From contig CANQWC010000004.1 of the NCBI GenBank assembly GCA_947627455.1, forward strand, positions 35,159 through 99,158: 64,000 nt of DNA, written 5' to 3'. Numbering within the stretch: position 1 is the stretch's first letter; each line of letters starts with the position of its first letter. Source of the stretch: an uncultured Clostridia bacterium (GTDB lineage Bacteria; Bacillota; Clostridia; Oscillospirales; Ruminococcaceae). The notes under the pieces were generated by a model, which was given only the letters and a program-made list of their open reading frames with translations, searched no databases and was not told the origin of the DNA. This document shows, piece after piece, positions 7,769-17,058 of this stretch. The position numbers were made by a program, and so were the translations under genes.

Positions 7769-9532
7769 ATGAAAGTAATTTATTCTGACGGAACGGTCGG
7801 CGAGTGCGCTCAGGAGGAAGAGCTTCACGTTCTGAGGCACTCGGCGGCGCATATCATGGCGCAGGCGATATCTCGCCTTTGGCCGAACGCAAAATTCGCC
7901 TACGGGCCCGCCAACGAGACGGGGTTCTATTACGACGTCGACCTTGGCGATGAAACCGTCGGCGAGGAGGACCTTCAGAAGATCGAGGCGGAGATGAAGA
8001 AGATAACAAAGGAAAATCTTCCCATCAAGCCGTTTATTCTTCCGAGGGAGGAAGCCGTCGCCTATATGAAGGAGCGCGGGGAGATCTATAAGGTCGAGCA
8101 CATCGCTGACCTGCCCGAGGACGCAGTTATAAGCTTCTATAAACAGGGCGACTATGTGGACATGTGCGTCGGGCCGCATATAACCTATACTAAAGGCCTC
8201 AAGGCGTTCAAGCTTACCGCGGTTTCGGGGGCTTACTGGAAAAACAACAAGGAAAACAAGATGCTCACGAGAATCAAGGGCACGGCGTTCAGGACTCAGC
8301 AGGAGCTTGACGACTACCTTAAGATGCTCGAAGAGGCCGAAAAGCGCGACCATCGCCGCATCGGCAAGGAGATGGGGCTGTTTATGCTCGCGGACGAAGC
8401 CCCGGGATTCCCGTTCTTCCTTCCGAAGGGAATGGCTATCAAAAACGCGCTCATCGACTATTGGCGCGAAATTCACACCCGCGATCACTATGTTGAGGTT
8501 CAGACGCCGATGATAATGAACCGCCACCTCTGGGAGACCTCGGGACACTGGGATCACTATAAGGACAACATGTATTCGACCGTCATCGACGACGAGATTT
8601 ATTGCGTCAAGCCGATGAACTGCCCGGGCGGGGTTATGGTCTATAAATCGCAGCCTCATTCGTATCGCGACCTGCCGATGAGAGTCGGCGAGCTCGGGCT
8701 TGTTCACCGCCATGAGCTTAAGGGCACTCTGCACGGGCTCTTCCGCGTCAGATGCTTCACTCAGGACGATGCGCACATCTTCATGACAAGAGACCAGATC
8801 ACCGACGAAATTATCGGCGTTGTGAACCTCATCGACGAGGTTTACAAGAAATTCGGGTTCAAATACGCGGTTGAGCTCTCGACAAGGCCCGAAAACTCGA
8901 TGGGCTCGGACGAGGACTGGGAAGCCGCAACCAACGGGCTTATCCATGCGCTTGAAAAGCTCGGGCTGCCCTATACCGTCAACGAGGGCGACGGCGCGTT
9001 CTATGGGCCGAAGATTGACTTCCACATCGAGGACTGCCTCGGAAGATCTTGGCAGTGCGGCACCATTCAGCTTGACTTCCAGATGCCGCTCAACTTTAAC
9101 CTTGAATACATCGACCAAAACGGCGAAAAACAGCGCCCGATTATGATTCACCGCGTTGTTTTCGGCTCGATCGAGAGATTCATCGGAAACCTCATCGAAC
9201 AGTTCGCGGGGAAATTCCCGACTTGGCTCGCGCCTGTTCAGGCAAAGGTGCTGCTCGTCTCGGAAAAATGCGCGGACTACGGCAACAAGGTCTATGAGGC
9301 GCTCCGCGCGGCAAGGGTCAGGACGGAGCTTGACGATCGCAACGAGAAGATCGGGTATATGATCCGCGAGGCGCAGGTCGTCGACAGGGTGCCGTATATG
9401 GTTATCGTCGGGCAGAAAGAGGCCGAGGATGGCACGGTGTCGATAAGGCGGCTCGACTCGACCGCCAACGAGACGATGAAGTTGGAAGAGTTTGTTGAGA
9501 GGATCACGAGGGAGATAAGGGAGAGGGTGTAA
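7769..9532 (+). CDS. thrS: Threonine--tRNA ligase, lacking most of the N-terminal TGS domain
   Basis: LRHSAAHIMAQAI, catalytic motifs MNCPGG, FRVRCFTQDDAHIF; RBS AGGAGG; only ~20 aa before the HSAAH motif. Confidence 0.96.
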   Translation: MKVIYSDGTVGECAQEEELHVLRHSAAHIMAQAISRLWPNAKFAYGPANETGFYYDVDLGDETVGEEDLQKIEAEMKKITKENLPIKPFILPREEAVAYMKERGEIYKVEHIADLPEDAVISFYKQGDYVDMCVGPHITYTKGLKAFKLTAVSGAYWKNNKENKMLTRIKGTAFRTQQELDDYLKMLEEAEKRDHRRIGKEMGLFMLADEAPGFPFFLPKGMAIKNALIDYWREIHTRDHYVEVQTPMIMNRHLWETSGHWDHYKDNMYSTVIDDEIYCVKPMNCPGGVMVYKSQPHSYRDLPMRVGELGLVHRHELKGTLHGLFRVRCFTQDDAHIFMTRDQITDEIIGVVNLIDEVYKKFGFKYAVELSTRPENSMGSDEDWEAATNGLIHALEKLGLPYTVNEGDGAFYGPKIDFHIEDCLGRSWQCGTIQLDFQMPLNFNLEYIDQNGEKQRPIMIHRVVFGSIERFIGNLIEQFAGKFPTWLAPVQAKVLLVSEKCADYGNKVYEALRAARVRTELDDRNEKIGYMIREAQVVDRVPYMVIVGQKEAEDGTVSIRRLDSTANETMKLEEFVERITREIRERV

Positions 9533-9580
9533 GGCCTGAACCGCAGCGGCGCTTAAAGTCCCTAAAGCTCGTGATACAGC

Positions 9581-9635
9581 TATTATAAGGTATCCCCCGT
9601 GCTCGTGTTAGAGAGTGCGGGGGATACTGTTTTTA
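9581..9635 (+). repeat. Palindromic intergenic repeat unit 1
   Basis: TATTATAAGGTATCCCCCGTGCTC...GAGTGCGGGGGATACTGTTTTTA. Confidence 0.65.
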
Positions 9636-9731
9636 GGCGCCTCACTCGCGCTAAGAGTTGGAAATAGCAATAAAATAGAAACGGGGGCACCCTGCGGGAA
9701 GTAATATACTGCTGCCAATTTGATTAGACTC

Positions 9732-9805
9732 GGGGCACCCTGCGGGTTCCCCCCGAACCCCCTCCGCTACTGGCCGCCTCGCAAGCTCGGCGGCGTGCTC
9801 GCCAA
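9732..9805. repeat. Dispersed intergenic repeat, second copy of the 2384-2450 element
   Basis: CGGGGCACCCTGCGGGTTCCCCCCGAACCCCCTCCGC...GGCCGCC...CTCGGCGGCG. Confidence 0.7.
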
Positions 9806-9858
9806 AAAATTTCGCATAGCTGATATTTTATCCCCGCCCGAACCGCCCTGCTGCCCCC

Positions 9859-9897
9859 TATTATAAGGTATTCGGCTAACGCCGAATGCTATTTTTA
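9859..9897 (+). repeat. Palindromic intergenic repeat unit 2
   Basis: TATTATAAGGTATTCGGCtaacGCCGAATGCTATTTTTA. Confidence 0.7.
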
Positions 9898-10074
9898 ACC
9901 ACCTCTCCCCCGTAGGAATATAGCGCAAAAGGAAAGATAGCAACGCCCCCTCCCCTCGAGGGGAAGGGGCTGGGGGTGGGGTGATAGCGACGCCCAAAAC
10001 TTTGAAATAAAGGTCACATTTATCAGCGTCGCTGCGAGCCCGCCTGCGGCGGTCTCCAAAAATGGGCGGAGCGG

Positions 10075-10130
10075 TAAGGATAGCATACCCCGAGCGAGCG
10101 GACGCGAGGTCGCGGGTATACCTTATAATA
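10075..10130 (-). repeat. Palindromic intergenic repeat unit 3
   Basis: Minus strand TATTATAAGGTATACCCGCGACCTCGCGTCCGCTCGCTCGGGGTATGCTATCCTTA. Confidence 0.7.
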
Positions 10131-10258
10131 GGGCAACGACAGCTATGAACAGTTGGGACGTCGGGCAGCAGTTAATCAAATCTTAATCTTTTTCGCTTGA
10201 CACCGATATGGCTAAAGTGTTAAAATAGTTAAAAAGCTTGGTTGCGGAGTGGTTCAAT

Positions 10259-10927
10259 ATGAAAAAGCCGTTGAAGGCGGCAATCGCGGCCCTCGCGGGG
10301 ATAGCGGCGGCAGGGCTTTGCGCTATGCTCGGGATAAACGCGTATGTCAAAAATTCTGTTTCTGATATGATAGTAACATCGGAGGGCGCAAAAGATTTCG
10401 ACGCCGACTGCATCGTCATACTCGGCTGCAAGGTCAAAGAGGACGGGCAACCGTCGGATATGCTTCGGGACAGGCTTCAGCGCGGCATTGAGCTTTATAG
10501 GCTCGGAGCGGCGCCGAAAATAATCATGAGCGGCGACCACGGCAGGAAAAATTATAACGAGGTCGGCACGATGAAACAGTACGCCGTCGAGGCGGGCGTT
10601 CCGTCGTCTGACGTTTTTATGGATCACGCGGGGTTCTCGACATATGAAACCGTATATCGCGCTAAGGAGATCTTCGGGGCGAAAAGGGTCATCATCGTGA
10701 CCCAGAAATATCACCTCTACCGAGCGCTTTATATCGCGAAAAGCCTCGGGCTTGACGCTGTCGGCGTTGATTCGGACCTTGAAACATACCGCGGGCAGCT
10801 TAAAAGAGACGTAAGAGAAGTCCTCGCGAGGTGCAAGGACTTTGCCACATCGATAATCAAGCCGAAACCGACATATCTCGGCGAGGCTGTTCCCGTCAGC
10901 GGAGACGGAGATATCACTAACGATTAA
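10259..10927 (+). CDS. SanA/YdcF-like DUF218 family membrane protein
   Basis: CIVILGCKVKEDGQPSDMLRDRLQRGIELY...IIMSGDHG...YHLYRALYIAK. Confidence 0.85.
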   Translation: MKKPLKAAIAALAGIAAAGLCAMLGINAYVKNSVSDMIVTSEGAKDFDADCIVILGCKVKEDGQPSDMLRDRLQRGIELYRLGAAPKIIMSGDHGRKNYNEVGTMKQYAVEAGVPSSDVFMDHAGFSTYETVYRAKEIFGAKRVIIVTQKYHLYRALYIAKSLGLDAVGVDSDLETYRGQLKRDVREVLARCKDFATSIIKPKPTYLGEAVPVSGDGDITND

Positions 10928-10944
10928 AATAAGGAGGTATTTTT

Positions 10945-11916
10945 ATGTGCACGGCTGTATCATTCAAAACGCATGACCACTACTTCGGCAGAAACCTTGA
11001 CCTTGAATTTTCATATCACGAGACGGTCACGGTCACGCCGAGAAACTTTCCGCTTAAATTTCGCGAGGCGGGTGAGGTGAACTCTCACTTCGCGATGATA
11101 GGCATGGCGTTCGTTCAGGAGGGCTACCCCCTTTATTACGACGCCACCAACGAAAAGGGCCTCTCGATGGCGGGGCTTAACTTCCCGACGTTCGCCGACT
11201 ATAAGCCCGTCGAAGAGGGCAGGGACAACATCGCGCCCTTTGAATTCATTCCGTGGATTCTCTCGCAGTGCTCAACCGTCGCGGAGGCGAGAAAGCTTTT
11301 GGCGAGAATAAACATCGCGAAAATAAATTTCAGCGAACAGCTTCCCGCATCGCCGCTTCACTGGATAATCTCGGACAGAGATGAATCGGTGGTCGTCGAA
11401 TCCGTCAAAGAGGGCCTCAAAGTCCACGACAACCCCGTCGGGGTGATGACAAATAACCCGCCGTTTGACTATCACCTTCTCAACCTCGGCAACTACCTCA
11501 ACTCGACAAGAGAAGAGGCCGTAAGCAGGTTCGCCGACAGCTATGAGATCAAACCGTTCAGCAGGGGAATCGGCGGGTTCGGAATACCCGGCGACCTTTC
11601 GAGCGCTTCAAGATTCGTCAAGGCGGCTTTCACAAAGCTTAACTCGGTCTGCGGAGAATCGGAGGGCGAGAGCGTCAGCCAGTTCTTCCACATTCTCGGG
11701 TCGGTCGATCAGCAAAAAGGCTGCTGCCGAGTCGGTCACGACTTTGAGTACACTATCTATTCAAGCTGCTGCAACACCGACACGGGCGTTTACTACTACA
11801 CCACCTATGACAACAGCAGGATCACCGCGGTGGACATGCATCGCGAAAACCTCGACGGCGCCGAGATAAAAAGCTATCCGCTTATCGAAGGCCCGCAGAT
11901 ACATTATCAGAACTGA
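10945..11916 (+). CDS. bsh: Choloylglycine hydrolase family protein, probable bile salt hydrolase
   Basis: Catalytic Cys2 (MCTAVSF), FGRNLDLEFSY, YDATNEKGLSMAGLNFP, GVMTNNPPFDYHLLNL. Confidence 0.9.
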   Translation: MCTAVSFKTHDHYFGRNLDLEFSYHETVTVTPRNFPLKFREAGEVNSHFAMIGMAFVQEGYPLYYDATNEKGLSMAGLNFPTFADYKPVEEGRDNIAPFEFIPWILSQCSTVAEARKLLARINIAKINFSEQLPASPLHWIISDRDESVVVESVKEGLKVHDNPVGVMTNNPPFDYHLLNLGNYLNSTREEAVSRFADSYEIKPFSRGIGGFGIPGDLSSASRFVKAAFTKLNSVCGESEGESVSQFFHILGSVDQQKGCCRVGHDFEYTIYSSCCNTDTGVYYYTTYDNSRITAVDMHRENLDGAEIKSYPLIEGPQIHYQN

Positions 11917-11917
11917 G

Positions 11918-11963
11918 CAAAGCCCGCCCCCGTCATGAGCATCGGGAGCGGGCTCGCTTTTAT
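11918..11963 (+). terminator. Terminator after bsh
   Basis: AGCCCGCcCCCG...CGGGaGCGGGCT followed by T-rich. Confidence 0.65.
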
Positions 11964-12344
11964 ATATTATAAACCACTTCTTCGATTAGAAGATAGAAGT
12001 TAGAAGATAGAAGATAGAAGATAGAATTTAGAATTTTAATAATAGAGAATGGGTGTGCGGGATTGACACTCCCCTATTATATTAGACGACAAAAAGAGGC
12101 AAAAGGTTTCGGAATAATTTAAATTTTTTCTCATTTAATTATACCCCCCCCCGCACGGATTTTGTCAAGGGGGTGGGAGGGATTTTTTGAGATTTTTTAT
12201 GCCCGACGTGAAAATATACCGCATTTATGTTGCGCATCGGAAGAAAAATTAAACTTTGCCGAAACCGCTCGGCGCATTTTGTCGGATAGTATAATGAAGA
12301 GACCCGCTCGGAAGGGGAAATGCTTTTTGAAAACATCGACATAA

Positions 12345-12373
12345 TTGACAAGTTATGGATTTTATTGTATAAT
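12345..12373 (+). promoter_or_regulatory. SigA-type promoter
   Basis: TTGACA-N17-TATAAT. Confidence 0.8.
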
Positions 12374-12456
12374 GTTTAAGCATAAAAAATATTTGCGGGT
12401 GCAATAATTCGGCCCGCTGATTCGTATTATATATGCATAACAAAAATAAAGGAGCT

Positions 12457-13533
12457 ATGAAAATGAAAAAAATAATTGCAATTCTTTTGGCGCTTGCGAT
12501 GACGCTGTCGCTTGCGGCATGCGGTAAAACCGAAGACAACTCGGACGCGAGCCCCGACGGCACTGTTGCGGAAACCCTGCCCGTTTGCACCGACACCGAA
12601 CCCGTTGAGGTAGAAGAAGCTGTCGACGAAAACCCGCTTACAGGCGCTGTCGACGCAATCGCGCGGGTTTGGAACGCATACGCCGAGGAAGATAAGTTCA
12701 TGACCTTCGGCGGCGACTATAACGAGGAAAATCAGGTCGAAAACGCGCCCGGGGTTCACAACATCGCGACGGAAGACGACGCGGCGGGGCTTGACAGCGC
12801 GGTAGGCTTCCCTGCGGGAATGATCGACAAAATAAGCGAAGCCGCGGCGATGCGCCACATGCTCAATGTCAACACCTTCACCTGCGGGGCTTACGCCGTA
12901 AACAGCGCCGACGACGTCGACGCGGTATGTCAGGGGATTCGCGACAGCCTTATGAACCGCGCCTATATGTGCGGCTGGCCCGAGGTCCTCTTCGTGATGA
13001 AGCTGCCGAACAACTTCGTTATGAACGTTTTCGGCGCGCGCGACCTCGTCGAGAAGTTCGTCGACACCGCAAAAGAGGTCTACGGAGACGGGCTTGAGGT
13101 CTACTGCGAAGAGGATATGTCCGAAGCAGGCGGCGACAACACCTTTGCGATTCCCATTGACGGCTTGCCGCTTGCCGACTCAAATATCGGCGGTCTTCTT
13201 GATGAGACGCCCGAAGAGGGAGATAATTTGCCCGGCGGAAGTCTCCTGCCTTTGGGATCGGTTCCGCCCGAAAACGAGTATCTCAGAAGCTATTTTGACG
13301 AGATGGAGCAACTTTTGGGTGGCTGGCGCGACGAGGGAAAATTCGGGATAAACAAGCTCGGATTTGACCTTACCCTGCCGAGAATAGATATCGTCATAGC
13401 GACGGATTCAGACGCAGAGGCGCTGAAAAACGAACTTATATCAATGGGCGATTATTCCGAGGAAATTCCGTATTATAACGAAGACGTTATCCGCATAACG
13501 ATAGGCGAGCATTTCCCCGCCGATATGCAATAA
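12457..13533 (+). CDS. Lipoprotein of unknown function
   Basis: MKMKKIIAILLALAMTLSLAACGK lipobox; RBS AAAGGAG. Confidence 0.8.
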   Translation: MKMKKIIAILLALAMTLSLAACGKTEDNSDASPDGTVAETLPVCTDTEPVEVEEAVDENPLTGAVDAIARVWNAYAEEDKFMTFGGDYNEENQVENAPGVHNIATEDDAAGLDSAVGFPAGMIDKISEAAAMRHMLNVNTFTCGAYAVNSADDVDAVCQGIRDSLMNRAYMCGWPEVLFVMKLPNNFVMNVFGARDLVEKFVDTAKEVYGDGLEVYCEEDMSEAGGDNTFAIPIDGLPLADSNIGGLLDETPEEGDNLPGGSLLPLGSVPPENEYLRSYFDEMEQLLGGWRDEGKFGINKLGFDLTLPRIDIVIATDSDAEALKNELISMGDYSEEIPYYNEDVIRITIGEHFPADMQ

Positions 13534-13573
13534 GGCGACCCCTGCCCCTCACGACGGAAAATAAGGTAAAAAT

Positions 13574-14977
13574 ATGGTCTTTTCAAGCATACCCTTTCTG
13601 TATTATTTTCTGCCCGCGGTGATACTCGTTTATTTTATATCGCCGAGGCGGCTTAAAAACGCGGTGCTGCTTGCGTTCAGCGTTCTGTTTTACGCATACG
13701 GCGAGCCGCGCTTTGTTTGGTTTATGCTTATCGCGATTGCCCAAGGCTATATCTTCGGGCTGCTCATCGAAAAATTCAGGGAGAAAAAAAGGCTTCGCAG
13801 GCTGTTTACCTTTCTCTCCTGCGCGGTGAGCGTCGGGCTTCTTATCTACTGCAAATACGCCGATTTCTTCATCGAAAACTTCAACGCGCTGACGGGGCTT
13901 TCGCTGCCGCTGCTCAAAATCACCCTGCCGATCGGCATAAGCTTTTATACCTTTCAGATACTCAGCTATACCGTCGACGTCGCGAGGGGGACGGTGCCCG
14001 CTCGCAAAAACCCTATCGACCTCGGCGCTTATGTCGCGATGTTTCCTCAGCTTATCGCGGGGCCGATAGTCAGGTATTCGGACATCGCGGAACAGCTTGA
14101 CAGCCGCGTTCACTCGTTTGAAAAGGCCGCCGAGGGCGCAAGGCGGTTCGCCGTCGGCCTCGGCAAAAAGGTTTTGATAGCAAATCAGCTTGGCGAGCTC
14201 GTTTCGGTATATAAGGCCTCGGGCGACAGGTCGGTGATGTTTGTATGGCTTTACGCGGCGGCGTATGCTGTCCACATCTACTTCGACTTTTCGGGGTATT
14301 CGGATATGGCCATCGGCCTCGGGAAGGTGTTCGGGTTCGATTTTCCCGAAAACTTCAACTACCCGTTTATATCAAAGAGCGCGACGGAATTCTGGCGGCG
14401 CTGGCATATGACCCTCGGGAGCTGGTTCAGGGACTATGTTTACATTCCGATGGGCGGCAACAGGGTGTCAAAGCCGAGGTGGCTTTTTAACATCTTCACG
14501 GTGTGGTTTCTGACGGGCTTCTGGCACGGCGCGGATTGGACATTCATCGTCTGGGGGCTTTTCTTCGCGGTTCTTTTGATGCTTGAAAAGCTTTGGGGGC
14601 TTAAGTACCTTGAAAAGCTCCGTGTGCTGCCTCATCTTTATAAAATTCTCTTCGTGACGGTCAGCTTTGTAATCTTCGACGCGGCTTCGCTCGGGGGAGC
14701 GCTTAAAACAATCGGCGAGATGTTCGGGCTCGGCGGGCTGCCGCTTGTTTCGGCCGAGGCGGTTTATAACCTCAGAAGCTATGCGGTGATACTCGCGCTC
14801 GGGATAATCGGCTCAACGCCGCTCATTAAAAAGGTTTTCGTGAAAATATCGGGGAACAAGGTCGGAGAAAGAATACTTTCTGTCGGCGAGCCGCTCGCGA
14901 TAATCGCGCTGTTCGCGGTCTCGACGGGGTATCTTGTCGACGGCTCGTTCAACCCGTTCTTGTATTTCAGATTTTAG
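13574..14977 (+). CDS. MBOAT family O-acyltransferase (AlgI-like)
   Basis: MVFSSIPFLYYFLPAVILVYF; multi-TM; RRWHMTLGSWFRDYVYIPMGGNR; TGFWHGADWTFIVWG. Confidence 0.95.
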   Translation: MVFSSIPFLYYFLPAVILVYFISPRRLKNAVLLAFSVLFYAYGEPRFVWFMLIAIAQGYIFGLLIEKFREKKRLRRLFTFLSCAVSVGLLIYCKYADFFIENFNALTGLSLPLLKITLPIGISFYTFQILSYTVDVARGTVPARKNPIDLGAYVAMFPQLIAGPIVRYSDIAEQLDSRVHSFEKAAEGARRFAVGLGKKVLIANQLGELVSVYKASGDRSVMFVWLYAAAYAVHIYFDFSGYSDMAIGLGKVFGFDFPENFNYPFISKSATEFWRRWHMTLGSWFRDYVYIPMGGNRVSKPRWLFNIFTVWFLTGFWHGADWTFIVWGLFFAVLLMLEKLWGLKYLEKLRVLPHLYKILFVTVSFVIFDAASLGGALKTIGEMFGLGGLPLVSAEAVYNLRSYAVILALGIIGSTPLIKKVFVKISGNKVGERILSVGEPLAIIALFAVSTGYLVDGSFNPFLYFRF

Positions 14978-14989
14978 GAGGGGCGCGGA

Positions 14990-16078
14990 ATGAAAAAGTT
15001 TAAAAATATTGCCGTGGTGCTCCTCTGCGGGGCGTGGATATTCGGGCTCTGCGCTTGGGGACTGATATCGCCCGACGGCGAAATCTCGGCCTCTGAACGG
15101 CGAAAGCTTGCGCAGTTCCCCGAGATGTCGGCGGAAAGCCTGCTCAGCGGGAAATTCACATCGGATTTTGAAAAATATTCGGCGGATCAGTTCCCGCTTC
15201 GCGACGGCTTCAGGGGCGTAAAGGCGCTCTCGGAATTTTATATCTTCAGACAGCTTGACTCGAACGGGATTTATCTTCGCGATGGGTATATCTCAAAAAC
15301 CGAGTACCCGCTTCGGGAAGAGGCCGTTGATTCGGCGATAAAAAAGTTTGATTGGATTTATCAAAACTGCCTCGAAAACAGCGGAGATATCTACCTCTCG
15401 ATAATTCCCGACAAGAATTATTTTCTTGCCGAGGGGTATCCGCACCTTGACTATGACAGGCTCATCTCAAAGGTCAGGGAGGGTATGCCCTTTGCGGAGT
15501 ATATCGATATCTTCCCGACACTTGATATCGGCGACTATTACAGGACCGATACGCACTGGCGGCAGGAGAAAATTCTTGACACCGCGAAAGCCCTCGCCGA
15601 GGGAATGGGGGTAGAGCTTTCGGAGGAATATACCGTAAACGAGCTTGAGAAGCCGTTTCGCGGGGTTTATTACGGCCAGTCGGCGCTGCCATTTAAATCT
15701 GATAGGCTCTGCTATCTTGACAGCGAGATCTTCGACAGCGTGAGCGCGTTTGACTTTGAGGCGAACGGGAACATCGACGTGTATACCCTCGAAAAGGCCG
15801 ACGGGAACGACCCGTATGAAATCTTCCTCAACGGGCCGCGCTCGCTCATCGTGATGGAAAACCCGAACGCCGAGACCGACAAAGAGCTCATCGTTTTTCG
15901 CGATTCGTTCGGCTCGAGCATAGCGCCGCTTTTGGCGGAGGGGTATAAAAAAATCACGCTGGCGGATATAAGATATCTGCCGAGCGGGAATTTAAAACGG
16001 TTTGTGAATTTTGATGGCGCGGACGTGCTGTTTCTTTACAGCACACTGGTGCTCAACAACGGCGAGACGCTTCAGTGA
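14990..16078 (+). CDS. DHHW/AlgJ-like SGNH-type protein (partner of MBOAT)
   Basis: Signal anchor; SASERRKLAQFPEMS; SADQFPLRDGFRGVK; YYRTDTHWRQ; VFRDSFGSSIAPLL. Confidence 0.88.
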   Translation: MKKFKNIAVVLLCGAWIFGLCAWGLISPDGEISASERRKLAQFPEMSAESLLSGKFTSDFEKYSADQFPLRDGFRGVKALSEFYIFRQLDSNGIYLRDGYISKTEYPLREEAVDSAIKKFDWIYQNCLENSGDIYLSIIPDKNYFLAEGYPHLDYDRLISKVREGMPFAEYIDIFPTLDIGDYYRTDTHWRQEKILDTAKALAEGMGVELSEEYTVNELEKPFRGVYYGQSALPFKSDRLCYLDSEIFDSVSAFDFEANGNIDVYTLEKADGNDPYEIFLNGPRSLIVMENPNAETDKELIVFRDSFGSSIAPLLAEGYKKITLADIRYLPSGNLKRFVNFDGADVLFLYSTLVLNNGETLQ

Positions 16079-16081
16079 AGC

Positions 16082-16489
16082 CTACCGCGACAGGGTTTTT
16101 ATGAAAAACATCTCGAGGGGCTCGCTCGGAAGCAGAAGCGCACCGCATTCGGTATAGCCGATTTTTCGGTAGAAAAACTGAGCCTGTTCGTTCGATTGGG
16201 TCGAGGTCAAAACTTGGCGATGGCCAGCCTTTGACATCTCGCTCTCCCAGAATGAAACAAGCGCGGCGCCGAGGCCCCTGCCCCTGTAATCGTCAAGAAT
16301 ATAAAGCATGTTCATGAACGGGATAATATCCCAAAAAAGGCCGAAACGAAGCCAGCCGACAAGGGCGCCGTCCTGATGCATGACCAAAACCCGATTGGCA
16401 GAGATGACGCTTTTAAGCTCGGCTTCGGAGATGTGCCTGTCGAGCTCTTTCAGGGCGGCAAAGTCGCTTATATCGGCGTATCTTATCAT
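16082..16489 (-). CDS. GNAT family N-acetyltransferase
   Basis: LDDYRGRGLGAALVSFWE acetyl-CoA motif. Confidence 0.88.
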   Translation of the reverse strand: MIRYADISDFAALKELDRHISEAELKSVISANRVLVMHQDGALVGWLRFGLFWDIIPFMNMLYILDDYRGRGLGAALVSFWESEMSKAGHRQVLTSTQSNEQAQFFYRKIGYTECGALLLPSEPLEMFFIKTLSR

Positions 16490-16501
16490 AATATCACCAC
16501 G

Positions 16502-17050
16502 TTACCTGCGCTTTAAAAACTCTCTGAGCTTTTGGCCGAGAAGTGAGGCGCAGGCGATTTTTATTCCGTCGCCGATTAAAAACGGGACGACGCAGAGCAT
16601 CAGCGCGGGAATTATCTTCGAGCCCGTGAGAATGCAGTACCAGCCCGTGCCGAGGGCATAGAGCACCGCGGTGCCGACCGCCATTCCGACGGGACAGGCC
16701 CACGGCTTTTTGAATTTATCGGCGAAAAGGCCCGTTATCGCGGCGCAGGGGATATAGCCGACAAGATAGCCGCCCGTGGCGCTGAAAAGCCGCTGGATTC
16801 CGCCCGAAAAGCCAGAAAAAACGGGCAGGCCGACAAACCCGAGCATCAGATATATCGCGACGGCAACAGACGCCCTCTTTGCGCCGAGGGCCGCGCCCGC
16901 AAGATATACCCCGAAGGTCGCGAGGGTTATCGAGATCGGGCCGATGGGCACCGCAAACGGCGATATCACGCACAAAAGCGCCGCAAAGAGCGCCGTCAGG
17001 GTGATGTCTTTGGTTCTGGCTTTGTTATCTGTATTAAGCATTTGTTTCAC
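16502..17050 (-). CDS. bioY: Biotin transporter BioY (ECF S component)
   Basis: ALFAALLCVISPFAVPIGPISITLATFGVYLAGAALGAKRASVAVAIYLMLGFVGLPVFSGFSGG. Confidence 0.93.
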   Translation of the reverse strand: MKQMLNTDNKARTKDITLTALFAALLCVISPFAVPIGPISITLATFGVYLAGAALGAKRASVAVAIYLMLGFVGLPVFSGFSGGIQRLFSATGGYLVGYIPCAAITGLFADKFKKPWACPVGMAVGTAVLYALGTGWYCILTGSKIIPALMLCVVPFLIGDGIKIACASLLGQKLREFLKRR

Positions 17051-17058
17051 CTTATGAG

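Noticed and set aside
7712-9151. 479-aa minus-strand ORF opposite thrS
   Set aside because: Antisense shadow of a clear thrS. High-GC codon bias (GAG/GTC/CTC) opens mirror frames; no RBS or recognisable motifs
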